The notes under the pieces: generated by a model
Told to the model about the DNA's origin: nothing
The model's input: the letters and a program-made list of their open reading frames with translations, nothing else
Databases searched by the model: none
Made by a program: the position numbers and the translations under genes
Shown here: positions 9,771 to 18,249 of the stretch, one piece after another
Position numbering within the stretch: the stretch's first letter is position 1
Layout of the letters: the number at the start of each line of letters is the position of its first letter
From: Bacteroidales bacterium
Lineage (GTDB): Bacteria; Bacteroidota; Bacteroidia; Bacteroidales; UBA932
Assembly (NCBI GenBank): GCA_021443565.1
Contig: JABUTS010000133.1
Coordinates: forward strand, 1-33,296
Length of the DNA stretch: 33,296 nucleotides
Direction: 5' to 3'

Positions 9771-9773
9771 ATA
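9766..9773 (-). promoter_or_regulatory. Bacteroidota -7 element upstream of susC
   Basis: Minus-strand TATATTTG (TAnnTTTG) 8 nt upstream of the ATG. No good -33 TTG at N19-21. Confidence 0.55.
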
Positions 9774-9813
9774 TAAAAATGATATTAATCCCGATAATCT
9801 GAAAGACAAATAT

Positions 9814-10788
9814 TTATCTTTTTCTTCCGAAGAACTCCAGAGCCCAGACGAAGAGAACTCCGGCGAGCGCCCATGAGCATGCACCCCAGACATGGAAATC
9901 GTCTATCATCGGCCTGAGAGAAGTCCCTGCAGATTGTAAGTTTCCCACGGCAACGTCCGCCATTTCCGAAAGTTTTTCCAGGCTGACCCCCTGGGCGAGG
10001 CCTGACTCTATCATCTGGGCCTTCAACACGGCTCCCAGGTCGTTCCATGGCCATACTTTCACGAGAGACCCTATCACGAAACCCAGCAGAACCAGCATGG
10101 TCTGGCGCTCGCTGCGCTCAAGCAGCCAGTGGAGGAACTTGGAAAATGCAAGTATGCCTATCACGCAGCCCGCACCGAAAACGGCGAGAACCGGGATGTT
10201 CATGTCATTTATGGCTGACATCACATAATCGTACTTCCCAAGTATGAGCAGCACGAAACTGCCGGAAATGCCGGGCAGTATCATGGTGCATATCGCAATT
10301 GCGCCACAGACGAATATGAACCAGAGGTCATCGGTGGTCTGGGTTGGAGAAAGAGTGCAGACGGCGACTCCGAGGAGTCCTCCGGTCACGAGCCATAGGA
10401 AATCACCAGCCTTCCAGTCCTTGACGCCGACTGCCATGACCACTGCGGAAGCTGCTATCATGCCGAAGAAGAAGCCCCAGGTCTGGACGGGGTAGCGGAG
10501 CATCACGAACTCCATGAGCTTCGCGAGCGAGAGTATGCTGAGCAGGACGCCCGCAACGAGAGCGAGAAGGAAACGGCCGTGCACGGCTTCCCAGAAGCCC
10601 TTTATGTCGCGTTTGAGAAGCAGCCTCCAGGTAGAAGGCGTCATGAGAGCGTCAAGCGCCCCCACAAGTTCCGAATATATGCCGGTGAGCAGGGCTATGG
10701 TGCCCCCTGAAACGCCGGGGATGACATTGGCCGCACCCATCCCGACACCCTTCAGGGCGACGATGATGTCGTTAAGGAATTTTTTCAT
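9814..10788 (-). CDS. DUF368 family membrane protein (family containing PopT-type undecaprenyl-phosphate translocases)
   Basis: Multi-TM; GVGMGAANVIPGVSGGTIALLTGIYSELV and ILPGISGSFVLLILGKYDYV, characteristic DUF368 repeats. Confidence 0.9.
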   Translation of the reverse strand: MKKFLNDIIVALKGVGMGAANVIPGVSGGTIALLTGIYSELVGALDALMTPSTWRLLLKRDIKGFWEAVHGRFLLALVAGVLLSILSLAKLMEFVMLRYPVQTWGFFFGMIAASAVVMAVGVKDWKAGDFLWLVTGGLLGVAVCTLSPTQTTDDLWFIFVCGAIAICTMILPGISGSFVLLILGKYDYVMSAINDMNIPVLAVFGAGCVIGILAFSKFLHWLLERSERQTMLVLLGFVIGSLVKVWPWNDLGAVLKAQMIESGLAQGVSLEKLSEMADVAVGNLQSAGTSLRPMIDDFHVWGACSWALAGVLFVWALEFFGRKR

Positions 10789-11325
10789 CTAGCAGCTGAT
10801 CTTTGTCAGGTATTCCTTGATGGAATTGAACATTTCCGCCTGATTGCTTGTGCCTTCAGGATTGGATATGACAAGGTCGAAAGGTTTGCCCGTCATCTCA
10901 GTAGTGACACCTATCTTGAATTTGGCACGCGAAGCCTTGACTATAAACTCGTTGGGAAAGTCAACGTTAGGAATGAGGCTGATGAGTATGTCGTAGCCGT
11001 CCTCCTCGTCAAGCAGAGGGGCTATCTTGTTGAGGTCCGGTCTGCCGTACCAGCCTATGTCGGTGCGGAGTATGGTGGTGTTGATACTGGTGAGCAGGAG
11101 TTCCTCCTTGCCGAGACGGCGGAAGTCAAAGTACCAGATATCGGCCCTTGCCCCCTTGAAAAATCGGTTGACGCTTTCCTTGCACGCATCGTAGCTCTTG
11201 TCCTCGACGTCGACGATAACGGCCACGCTGCGAACGCTGGCCATCGGTATGAAGCCAGTCTTCACGGGGCTGGTGTGCTTGCGGAGCTGTTTCCTGCGTA
11301 TGTAGCTTTTAAGTGATTCGAGCAT
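10789..11325 (-). CDS. DUF6913-like Bacteroidota protein
   Basis: 178 aa; VAVIVDVEDKSYDACKESVNRFFKGA, WYGRPD, YDILISLIPNVDFPNEFIVKASRAKFKIGV. Abuts DUF368 with no gap. Confidence 0.65.
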   Translation of the reverse strand: MLESLKSYIRRKQLRKHTSPVKTGFIPMASVRSVAVIVDVEDKSYDACKESVNRFFKGARADIWYFDFRRLGKEELLLTSINTTILRTDIGWYGRPDLNKIAPLLDEEDGYDILISLIPNVDFPNEFIVKASRAKFKIGVTTEMTGKPFDLVISNPEGTSNQAEMFNSIKEYLTKISC

Positions 11326-11326
11326 A

Positions 11327-12322
11327 TCAGATTATGTTTGAGGCTATGAGTTCTCTGATTTCCATCTTTGCAGTCCTCCACCTCGGTATGTCTATTTTCG
11401 AGCCTATGACCTCAACAACCTTAGCTGCTATTATGGAGCCGACTTCTCCGCACACCTTCAGAGGCATGCCAAGGGAGTGGGCGTAGAGGAAGCCTGCGGC
11501 ATAGGTGTCGCCGGCGCCGGTGGCATCGATGGTCGCTGCCGGCCATGGCTTTATCATGTACTCTTCGTTTCCGCTGCGCACCATCGACCCAGCCTTGCCT
11601 ATCTTGACCACTGCTATTTTGCAAAGGGCAGCCATGTCCCTGAGCGCCTCCAGAGGCTCTTTTTTCGTAAAGGCCTTCGCTTCAGTCTCGTTCGCGAAGA
11701 TTATGTCCACATAGTTCTCCACTATATCATGAAGGAAGGCATCGTTGGACTCGACGACATTGTATGAGGCCATGTCGATGGAAATCATGCAGCCGGCGTC
11801 CTTCGCCATCTCGACCGCCCTGCGGATGAGTGCCTGGTTCTGGACAAGGTAACCTTCTATGTGGAAATAATCGTAGCCGGCGAAGTATTCGGGCTTGAGG
11901 TCCTCCGGTACGAGTTCAAGGGCAGCGCCCATGTAATCGGCGAAGGTACGCTCCGCGTTGGGTGCGGTTATGAAGACCATGCAGCGGCCGGAAGCATGCT
12001 TTCCCTTGAGCAGGGTTGAGCGTATGCCATACTGCTCCTGATCGCTGCGGAACAGGTGCCCCACCTCGTCATCGCCTATCTTTCCTATGAAACCCGAAGG
12101 CATGCCGAAAATGGCCGTGCCGGTGATGGTGTTGGCTGCCGAACCTCCTGCCACATACTGGACTCCCATTGGTTTGAGAGCCTCCATGATCTTGTCACCA
12201 GTCTCCTTGTCAACATGCTGCATGCTGCCCTTAGGAAGGTGGAAACGTTCGAGGAGGCTGTCGTCGGGGAGGACGGCAAGCACGTCGGTAAGCGCGTTTC
12301 CTATGCCAAGTATAGACTTCAT
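11327..12322 (-). CDS. PfkB family carbohydrate/nucleoside kinase
   Basis: GGSAANTITGTAIFG, GKIGDDEVG, and C-terminal signature DATGAGDTYAAGFLY. Start set at MKSILGIGNALTD because the ORF start at 12343 lies inside the -7 box. Confidence 0.92.
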   Translation of the reverse strand: MKSILGIGNALTDVLAVLPDDSLLERFHLPKGSMQHVDKETGDKIMEALKPMGVQYVAGGSAANTITGTAIFGMPSGFIGKIGDDEVGHLFRSDQEQYGIRSTLLKGKHASGRCMVFITAPNAERTFADYMGAALELVPEDLKPEYFAGYDYFHIEGYLVQNQALIRRAVEMAKDAGCMISIDMASYNVVESNDAFLHDIVENYVDIIFANETEAKAFTKKEPLEALRDMAALCKIAVVKIGKAGSMVRSGNEEYMIKPWPAATIDATGAGDTYAAGFLYAHSLGMPLKVCGEVGSIIAAKVVEVIGSKIDIPRWRTAKMEIRELIASNII

Positions 12323-12326
12323 AACG

Positions 12327-12371
12327 TTTGCTTGAAAAGGCAAAGTTAATTAAATTTGCGGAGCTTATCAA
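12327..12371. promoter_or_regulatory. Symmetric divergent promoter between the PfkB kinase and YbhN-like genes
   Basis: Plus: TTTG (12327-12330)-N20-TAAATTTG (12351-12358). Minus: TTG (12371-12369)-N20-TAACTTTG (12348-12341). The -7 boxes are back-to-back with a 2-bp spacer. Confidence 0.7.
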
Positions 12372-12376
12372 TTCTA

Positions 12377-13396
12377 ATGGACGGCAGAACAAAGAAATGG
12401 TCATTTTATCTGCTTGCCGGGGCGACTGCGGCCTTCTTGCTGTGGGTGTCGTTCCGCGGTGTGCAGTGGCCTGCCTTTGCAGACGCGATAGCCCGGTGCA
12501 GCTGGGGTTTCGTCCTGCTGTCCATGCTCTGCGGAGTGGTGGCTTTCTGGCTGAGGGGCATGAGATGGCGCGCGCTCATCCAGCCCATAGACCCGTCAGT
12601 CCCGAGAATGACTTGCTTCAACGCCATCAATATCAGCTATCTCGCAAATCTTCTCCTTCCGAGAGTCGGGGAAATCGTGCGGTGCGGATATGTCACTGCA
12701 GAGTCCTCCAAGGATGACGAAGGCCAGCGCAAGGCGTCCTTCGACAAGGTGCTGGGCACAGTCGTGCTTGAGAGAGGATGGGACATGATGAGCATGTTTC
12801 TGCTGCTCGGAGCCTTGCTCGCTTTCAAATGGAAGCAGTTCGGAGATTTTTTCGTGGTTCAGATGTGGGAGCCGCTCGCAGCGTCCGTCGATTTCAGCCT
12901 GTGGGTGATTGCCGTGCCGGCACTTGTGCTGTGCATTGCCGCAATCGTGTTGGTGTTTGCCTATAGGGACAGGGTGAAGGTGTTCGGGATGATTTCCGGG
13001 TTTTTCGCGGGCATGCTCAAGGGCTTCGCCAGCTGCCTGAAGATGGAGCGGAAGTGGCTATTCTTCGTCCAGACAGCCCTGATATGGTTCATGTACTGGT
13101 GCATGAGCTTTTTTACCATGAAGGCCCTCGCCTCGAATCCCCTCGTCGCCCCTCTCGGAGCTTCCGATGCCCTCTTCCTCATGATGGCGGGCAGCCTCAG
13201 TTCGCTGGTGCCCGTGCCCGGAGGTTTCGGCGCCTTCCACTTCATAGTCAAGGCTGCCATAACCGGCATATACGGCATTCCGGGTGCAATGGCTCTGGTT
13301 TTCGCCACTCTCTCCCACGAATCGCAGGCCATCACCCAGGCAGCATGCGGAATGTTCTCTTTCATCTGGGAAAGCATACGCAGGCACAAGGAATGA
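12377..13396 (+). CDS. YbhN/lysylphosphatidylglycerol synthase TM-domain (UPF0104, flippase-like) protein
   Basis: Multi-TM; FWLRGMRWRALIQP, NAINISYLANLLLPRVGEIVRCGYV, LVPVPGGFGAFHFIV. Start chosen downstream of the -7 box. Confidence 0.88.
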   Translation: MDGRTKKWSFYLLAGATAAFLLWVSFRGVQWPAFADAIARCSWGFVLLSMLCGVVAFWLRGMRWRALIQPIDPSVPRMTCFNAINISYLANLLLPRVGEIVRCGYVTAESSKDDEGQRKASFDKVLGTVVLERGWDMMSMFLLLGALLAFKWKQFGDFFVVQMWEPLAASVDFSLWVIAVPALVLCIAAIVLVFAYRDRVKVFGMISGFFAGMLKGFASCLKMERKWLFFVQTALIWFMYWCMSFFTMKALASNPLVAPLGASDALFLMMAGSLSSLVPVPGGFGAFHFIVKAAITGIYGIPGAMALVFATLSHESQAITQAACGMFSFIWESIRRHKE

Positions 13397-13983
13397 CAGA
13401 CTCCAGGAAAGAGGCCAGAGCCGCATTGCGCAGAAGGTTGAAGGAGGCGTCAGCGGAATTGATGGCCGCTGAATCTGCAGAAATAAGCAGAAAACTTCTT
13501 TCGCTCGGGAGCCTGCGCGAGGCCCGCACCATACTCCTCTACCACTCCCTTCCTTCCGAACCTTCCACCGCCTCGCTGATTTCCGCGCTCATCGCAGAAG
13601 GCAGAACTGTCGCGCTGCCGGTCGTGAAGGAGGATTTCTCCCTCGAACTCAGGGAATATGACAGTTCCAGGCTCAGGCCCGCAGCCATGGGTTTGACCGA
13701 GCCCGACGGGACCTGCAGGACCATTCCTCCGGAAGAGATAGATTTCGCAGTGATTCCGGGACTGGGCTTCGATCTTGAAGGGCACAGGCTCGGAAGAGGC
13801 AAAGGCTGCTACGACAGGCTCCTGCCCCTGCTCAGGCCGGACTGCCCGAAATACGGCCTCGCCTTCAGCATGCAGATAATGCAAAAAATACCCGTCGAGC
13901 CCCACGACGCTGTTCTCGACGGCATAATCACCATACAGGATTCCTTTTATTGCTCCGATTCGGCTCCCACGGCCTTGTTGTAG
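13393..13983 (+). CDS. 5-formyltetrahydrofolate cyclo-ligase
   Basis: [32 protein letters not shown] signature. Start ATG overlaps the upstream stop (ATGA). Confidence 0.93.
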   Translation: MTDSRKEARAALRRRLKEASAELMAAESAEISRKLLSLGSLREARTILLYHSLPSEPSTASLISALIAEGRTVALPVVKEDFSLELREYDSSRLRPAAMGLTEPDGTCRTIPPEEIDFAVIPGLGFDLEGHRLGRGKGCYDRLLPLLRPDCPKYGLAFSMQIMQKIPVEPHDAVLDGIITIQDSFYCSDSAPTALL

Positions 13984-14525
13984 CAGTCCCGGCAGAGAGG
14001 CTCATAAACCTCCTTCTCGCCGAGCACGACCAGTTTGTTGCTCTTGGAAAGGCGGTGCGAATGATTGGCGAGATGGCCACACTTCACGCAGATGGCATGG
14101 ACCTTCTGCACGTCCTCGGCCACGGCAAGCAGCCCCGGCATCGGACCGAAAGGCTTGCCCTTGAAATCGGTATCCAGACCCGCGACTATCACCCTCACCC
14201 CCCTGTTGGCAAGAGCAAGGGCCACATCCACGAGGGACTGGTCGAAGAACTGGGCCTCGTCTATACCCACCACCTCGGCACCGGCGGCAAGTTCCAGTAT
14301 CTCCGATGCGGACTTCACGGGGGTGGACGCTATGCTGTGGGAGTCATGGGACACCACCTTGTCCTCCGAGTAGCGGACATCGATCGCGGGCTTGAAAATC
14401 CCGACCTTCTGTTTCGCGAACTGCGCCCTTTTCAATCTCCTGATGAGTTCCTCGGTCTTGCCCGAGAACATCGAACCGCATATGACCTCTATGCTGCCCG
14501 TCCTTCTTCCGTTTTCCAAAAACAT
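13947..14525 (-). CDS. tdk: Thymidine kinase
   Basis: [26 protein letters not shown]-loop, [12 protein letters not shown]-terminal Cys pairs (CVKCG, CRDC). Confidence 0.96.
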   Translation of the reverse strand: MFLENGRRTGSIEVICGSMFSGKTEELIRRLKRAQFAKQKVGIFKPAIDVRYSEDKVVSHDSHSIASTPVKSASEILELAAGAEVVGIDEAQFFDQSLVDVALALANRGVRVIVAGLDTDFKGKPFGPMPGLLAVAEDVQKVHAICVKCGHLANHSHRLSKSNKLVVLGEKEVYEPLCRDCYNKAVGAESEQ

Positions 14526-14550
14526 CTTCTGACTATTGTGCTTGCGGTCG

Positions 14551-14558
14551 CAAAAATA
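14551..14558 (-). promoter_or_regulatory. -7 element of the tdk promoter
   Basis: Minus-strand TATTTTTG with TTG 20 nt upstream (plus-strand CAA 14579-14581). Confidence 0.6.
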
Positions 14559-14582
14559 CGCAAAAAGCGAAAAGGGGGCAAG

Positions 14583-15470
14583 CTATTTTTCAGGATGGTG
14601 CTCAAGAACCGAGCGCTGCCAGGTGCTGGTGTCGATATGGGTGTAGATTTCCGTGGTAAGTATGCTTTCATGGCCAAGCATTTCCTGAACTATGCGCAGG
14701 TCCGCACCGTTTTCTATCATGTGGGTCGCGAAGGAATGGCGGAAAGTGTGAGGGGAAATATCCTTGGTCACGCCGGCGGCAAGAGCCTGTTTTCTGACCA
14801 TCTTGAAGATGGATATGCGGCTGAGCCGTCCGCCTCTGCGGTTGAGGAAAAGAGTATCGTCAAATTCAGCCGAAGCTGGCTGCGGACGTATCTGGAGATA
14901 GGCCCTTACGGCATCTGCCGCCTCCTCTCCCAGGGGGACAATTCTCTCCTTGTTGCCCTTCCCGACTATTCTCACGAAGGAATCGCCGAACCAGATGTCG
15001 GAAATTCTGATCGAGGAGGCTTCGGAAACCCGCAGGCCACAACCATACAGAATTTCAAGTATCGCGCGGTCCCGCACCCCGGAGAAACAGGAGACATCAA
15101 CTGAATCGATTATGGCCTCGACCTCCTCGACGGAAAGCACGGACGGAAGATAGCGTCCGAGCTTTGGGGAATCCAGGGCGTCGCAAGGATTGATATCCAT
15201 CTCGCCTTCCATCACCATCCAACTGAAAAACGAACGCAGGGAACTCTGCATCCTTGCCTGGGAACGTCCCGAGACCTTGACTGAAGCGAGAAAGCCGGCG
15301 ACTGAATCACTGTCCGCGGTGGCGGGATCCGCTCCGAACCATTGCAGGAAAGAGGCCAGGTCGGAAGAATAAGCTGCCACCGTATTGGGTGACATGCTCC
15401 TCTCAACCTTGAGGTAATAGGTAAAATTCTCGAGCGCTCCCACTTTTTTCAAAAATTTTTCATTTTCCAT
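14583..15470 (-). CDS. xerD: Site-specific tyrosine recombinase XerD
   Basis: Catalytic motifs GCGLRVSE, HTFRHSFATHMIENGADLRIVQEMLGH, TEIYTHID. Start placed at MENEKFLKK. Confidence 0.9.
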   Translation of the reverse strand: MENEKFLKKVGALENFTYYLKVERSMSPNTVAAYSSDLASFLQWFGADPATADSDSVAGFLASVKVSGRSQARMQSSLRSFFSWMVMEGEMDINPCDALDSPKLGRYLPSVLSVEEVEAIIDSVDVSCFSGVRDRAILEILYGCGLRVSEASSIRISDIWFGDSFVRIVGKGNKERIVPLGEEAADAVRAYLQIRPQPASAEFDDTLFLNRRGGRLSRISIFKMVRKQALAAGVTKDISPHTFRHSFATHMIENGADLRIVQEMLGHESILTTEIYTHIDTSTWQRSVLEHHPEK

Positions 15471-15529
15471 GCAACGTTCCGGCACCCATCTGCATCTATA
15501 AGACAGGTTTAGGTTTTAGTACACGTCAT

Positions 15530-15567
15530 GGAGCCGCGCTGGTCGAGAGATCATTGGCTCCTTTTTT
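15530..15567 (+). terminator. Strong plus-strand intrinsic terminator-like hairpin between divergent genes
   Basis: GGAGCC (15530-15535) / GGCTCC (15556-15561) with inner TGGTC-GAGA-GATCA hairpin (GNRA loop), then TTTTTT. Confidence 0.65.
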
Positions 15568-15600
15568 ATGCCCCGAAGTCCGGAGAAAGCCTCAAAACTC

Positions 15601-15622
15601 CGCAAATATATGTATTTTTGCG
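15601..15622. promoter_or_regulatory. Quasi-palindromic divergent -7 elements (xerD / M6 protease)
   Basis: CGCAAATATA-TG-TATTTTTGCG. Plus TATTTTTG 15613-15620; minus TATATTTG 15610-15603; 2-bp spacer. Confidence 0.6.
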
Positions 15623-15641
15623 TTTGTAGTAACCGCATACA

Positions 15642-17837
15642 ATGGGCAAAACACACAGGTCGGCACTAATTCTTGCGCTGACACTCTCATTCATATTCCC
15701 TTACGTGTCCCGCGCCATCCCGGCGCGGGACAGGGTGGTGACAATTCCACAGCCCGACGGGACGTCCTTTCAGGCAGTCATGCACGGAGACGCCTTCAAC
15801 AGGCTCATGACACTGCCTGATGGCTGTGCGGTGGTCAGGGACGGAGACGGATGGTACTGCTATGCATATTTTGACGGACTCGGCTACAGGCACTCATCGG
15901 GAATCAGGATAGGAGAACATGCTCCGGAAGTGGTCAGGAACGAAAGCCGCGACATACCTCACCGGCAGATTGCCGCGAGGGCTGCAGCCATGAGGGCGAA
16001 GGCGCGGAGATGGCCCGAAGGACAGAGAGGCATGCTGGCTGAGCCTGACACGAAAGCCGGCGGCGGGATCCGCCACGGGCTGGTCATTCTCGCCCAGTTC
16101 AGCGACGTGAAGTTCAATTTCAGCAAGGCGGATTTCGACAATCTTCTCAGTCAGGCAGGCTACAGCTACAACGGCGCCTCGGGCTCCGCGAAGGATTATT
16201 TTGATGCTCAGTTCGGGGGGAAGTACCGGTTTCAGTTCACGGTCAGCGAAATCGTGACCCTCCCGAAGACCCAGGCTTACTATGGAGAGAACGACAAGGA
16301 CGGGAATGAGCCAAAGGCCCCCGAGATGGTTAGAGATGCCTGCCTTCTTGCCGACAAATCCGTGGACTTTTCCGACTTTGACGACGACGGGGACGGATGG
16401 GTTGACAACGTGTTCGTGTTCTTTGCCGGCAAGGATGAGGCTGACGGTGGTGGAGAGGAATGCATCTGGTCACATTCGTGGGAGGTTCCGTCTTCATACA
16501 ATCTCGTGCTGGACGGGAAGAAGGTAGCTCGTTACGCCTGCACCAGCGAAATGTATTACGACAATACCAGGAGAAGATGGGACAGAGCGCCCATAGGCTC
16601 TTTCTGCCATGAATATTCCCATACCTTCAACCTTTGCGACCTGTACGACACGGACTACGAGAACGAGGACAACACCAAGGCTGCAGGCGTATGGTACTTT
16701 ACCAGTCTGATGGACGGCGGCAACTTCAACGTCAACGGCAACTATCCTCCGTATTACAATGCCGTGGAAAAGGAAATTCTCGGACTGGGAAACTGCGAAA
16801 GACTGGTTCCCGGGGAGTACACCCTGAAGCCCCTGAATGAAGGTGGCACATATCTCAGGATGGACTGCGACGTAAGCGGGGAATACTATCTGTTCGAGTG
16901 CAGGGCGCAGGAAGGCTGGGACAAGGGCATAGGCGGCAGCGGACTCCTCATCTACCACATGGATAAATCCTCCAACAATTCCGGACGTTCCCAGGTTTAT
17001 GACGACATAACGGGGACCTACACAGCCCTGCTGCGATGGAGTTACAACGAGGTAAACGCCAATCCGGCCCACCAGTGTGCCGACCTTGTCGAAGCCGACG
17101 GAAGAAGCGACAGGATAACCTACACCGCCTCAGACATAAAGGGCGTGTTCTTCCCTTCGTCGAAACTGACTTCCTTCACGCCCAGAACCAGTCCCGCCTT
17201 CAGGTTCTGGAGCGGCACTGACTCACCCCTGGCCCTTTACGACATAGTGAGGAACAGCGACTCCAGCGTGAGCTTCACGGTCAGGGAATTCAACTCGGCC
17301 CTGCCTCCGAATCCGGCAGACTGCAGGGCAGACGTATTTCAGGACGCAGCCATCATCAGCTGGGCAGCGGATTCGGAAAAGCCTGGACGGGCCTCCATGA
17401 GATGGGGGGCCAGCAGCACCTCCTCAATGGCCGAAGCCGTCGTGTCCGACGATGGGGGCAGATGGTCCGTGACGATAGAAAATCTCAGCCCGCGCACTGC
17501 TTACAGGGCGGAGATATGGTTCGAGAACGACGGCAACGAAAGCCGGCGCGAAACCGTAAACTTTACCACAAAATCCCGCACTGACGGCTTCGAATACATA
17601 TATCTCAAGTCCGTGGCAAGAAATGCCGACGGCAGTTTCCCGGAAGGAACCGGACTACCATTGAGAGTATGCAACGCCATCGAAGCCGTCAGCGTGGTCT
17701 GGTACTGGAACGACTTGGAAATCAACGTTTCGGGAGACGGCTATTTCCACCCGTCATCTTCCGGCACCCTCAAGGCTGTTGTCCATTACAGAAACTCCGA
17801 GCCTGTCAAACTCGAGAAAAAAATTGTTGTGAAATGA
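15642..17837 (+). CDS. Secreted M6 family metalloprotease
   Basis: Signal peptide; zinc motif FCHEYSHTFNLCDLYDTDYEN; GLVILAQFSDVKF; C-terminal Fn3-like domain (AIISWAADSEKPG). Confidence 0.92.
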   Translation: MGKTHRSALILALTLSFIFPYVSRAIPARDRVVTIPQPDGTSFQAVMHGDAFNRLMTLPDGCAVVRDGDGWYCYAYFDGLGYRHSSGIRIGEHAPEVVRNESRDIPHRQIAARAAAMRAKARRWPEGQRGMLAEPDTKAGGGIRHGLVILAQFSDVKFNFSKADFDNLLSQAGYSYNGASGSAKDYFDAQFGGKYRFQFTVSEIVTLPKTQAYYGENDKDGNEPKAPEMVRDACLLADKSVDFSDFDDDGDGWVDNVFVFFAGKDEADGGGEECIWSHSWEVPSSYNLVLDGKKVARYACTSEMYYDNTRRRWDRAPIGSFCHEYSHTFNLCDLYDTDYENEDNTKAAGVWYFTSLMDGGNFNVNGNYPPYYNAVEKEILGLGNCERLVPGEYTLKPLNEGGTYLRMDCDVSGEYYLFECRAQEGWDKGIGGSGLLIYHMDKSSNNSGRSQVYDDITGTYTALLRWSYNEVNANPAHQCADLVEADGRSDRITYTASDIKGVFFPSSKLTSFTPRTSPAFRFWSGTDSPLALYDIVRNSDSSVSFTVREFNSALPPNPADCRADVFQDAAIISWAADSEKPGRASMRWGASSTSSMAEAVVSDDGGRWSVTIENLSPRTAYRAEIWFENDGNESRRETVNFTTKSRTDGFEYIYLKSVARNADGSFPEGTGLPLRVCNAIEAVSVVWYWNDLEINVSGDGYFHPSSSGTLKAVVHYRNSEPVKLEKKIVVK

Positions 17838-18247
17838 GAAGGTTTGCGATAATGGCCGCCATCATGCTTACAGCAGCGGTTTCATGCGGTCCCGGAATCA
17901 GCGCCGATGAGGACAGTTTCGTTTCAGATGCCTCGACAGACATCTGTTTCAGCATGAACGGCACCGACATGTTCAGCTTCGATGAGAAGACCTGGCAGTT
18001 GTCTTGGTCTGACGGTGGCATGACCTTCAGGGCAATGGACGACAATCTTGAAAACTGGTTCTCTGTTTCGTTTTCCCGTCTTCCCGTTTCTGAAGGCGAA
18101 AGCGTGAAGTGCCAGATGAAATGGTTCAGGGCGGGCGGAAGCCATTCTGCGACGGACATGAGTTTCACCCTGGTCAGGAGCAGCGGGAACGTGCTCAGGC
18201 TGTGGGACAGAAAGAATCAGGTCGGTCTTGTCATACATAAGTTTTAG
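17834..18247 (+). CDS. Small hypothetical lipoprotein
   Basis: MRRFAIMAAIMLTAAVSC lipobox. Start codon overlaps the M6 protease stop (ATGA). Longer ORF start (17669) rejected. Confidence 0.75.
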   Translation: MRRFAIMAAIMLTAAVSCGPGISADEDSFVSDASTDICFSMNGTDMFSFDEKTWQLSWSDGGMTFRAMDDNLENWFSVSFSRLPVSEGESVKCQMKWFRAGGSHSATDMSFTLVRSSGNVLRLWDRKNQVGLVIHKF

Positions 18248-18249
18248 GA

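Noticed and set aside
14542-14553. TTGCG-GT-CGCAA palindrome near the tdk TSS as an operator
   Set aside because: Only 5-bp arms; expected by chance at this length and unsupported by a second copy.
13950-15104. 384-aa plus-strand ORF opposite tdk and xerD
   Set aside because: Antisense to two genes with clear catalytic motifs; a codon-bias shadow ORF.
14583-15470. XerD-like recombinase as evidence of a mobile element
   Set aside because: Looks like the housekeeping XerD among core genes; no attachment-site repeats, relaxase or phage genes nearby.
15529-15630. 33-codon ORF MEPRWSRDHWLLFYAPK... between xerD and the M6 protease
   Set aside because: Overlaps the terminator hairpin and the M6 -7 box; no support for translation.
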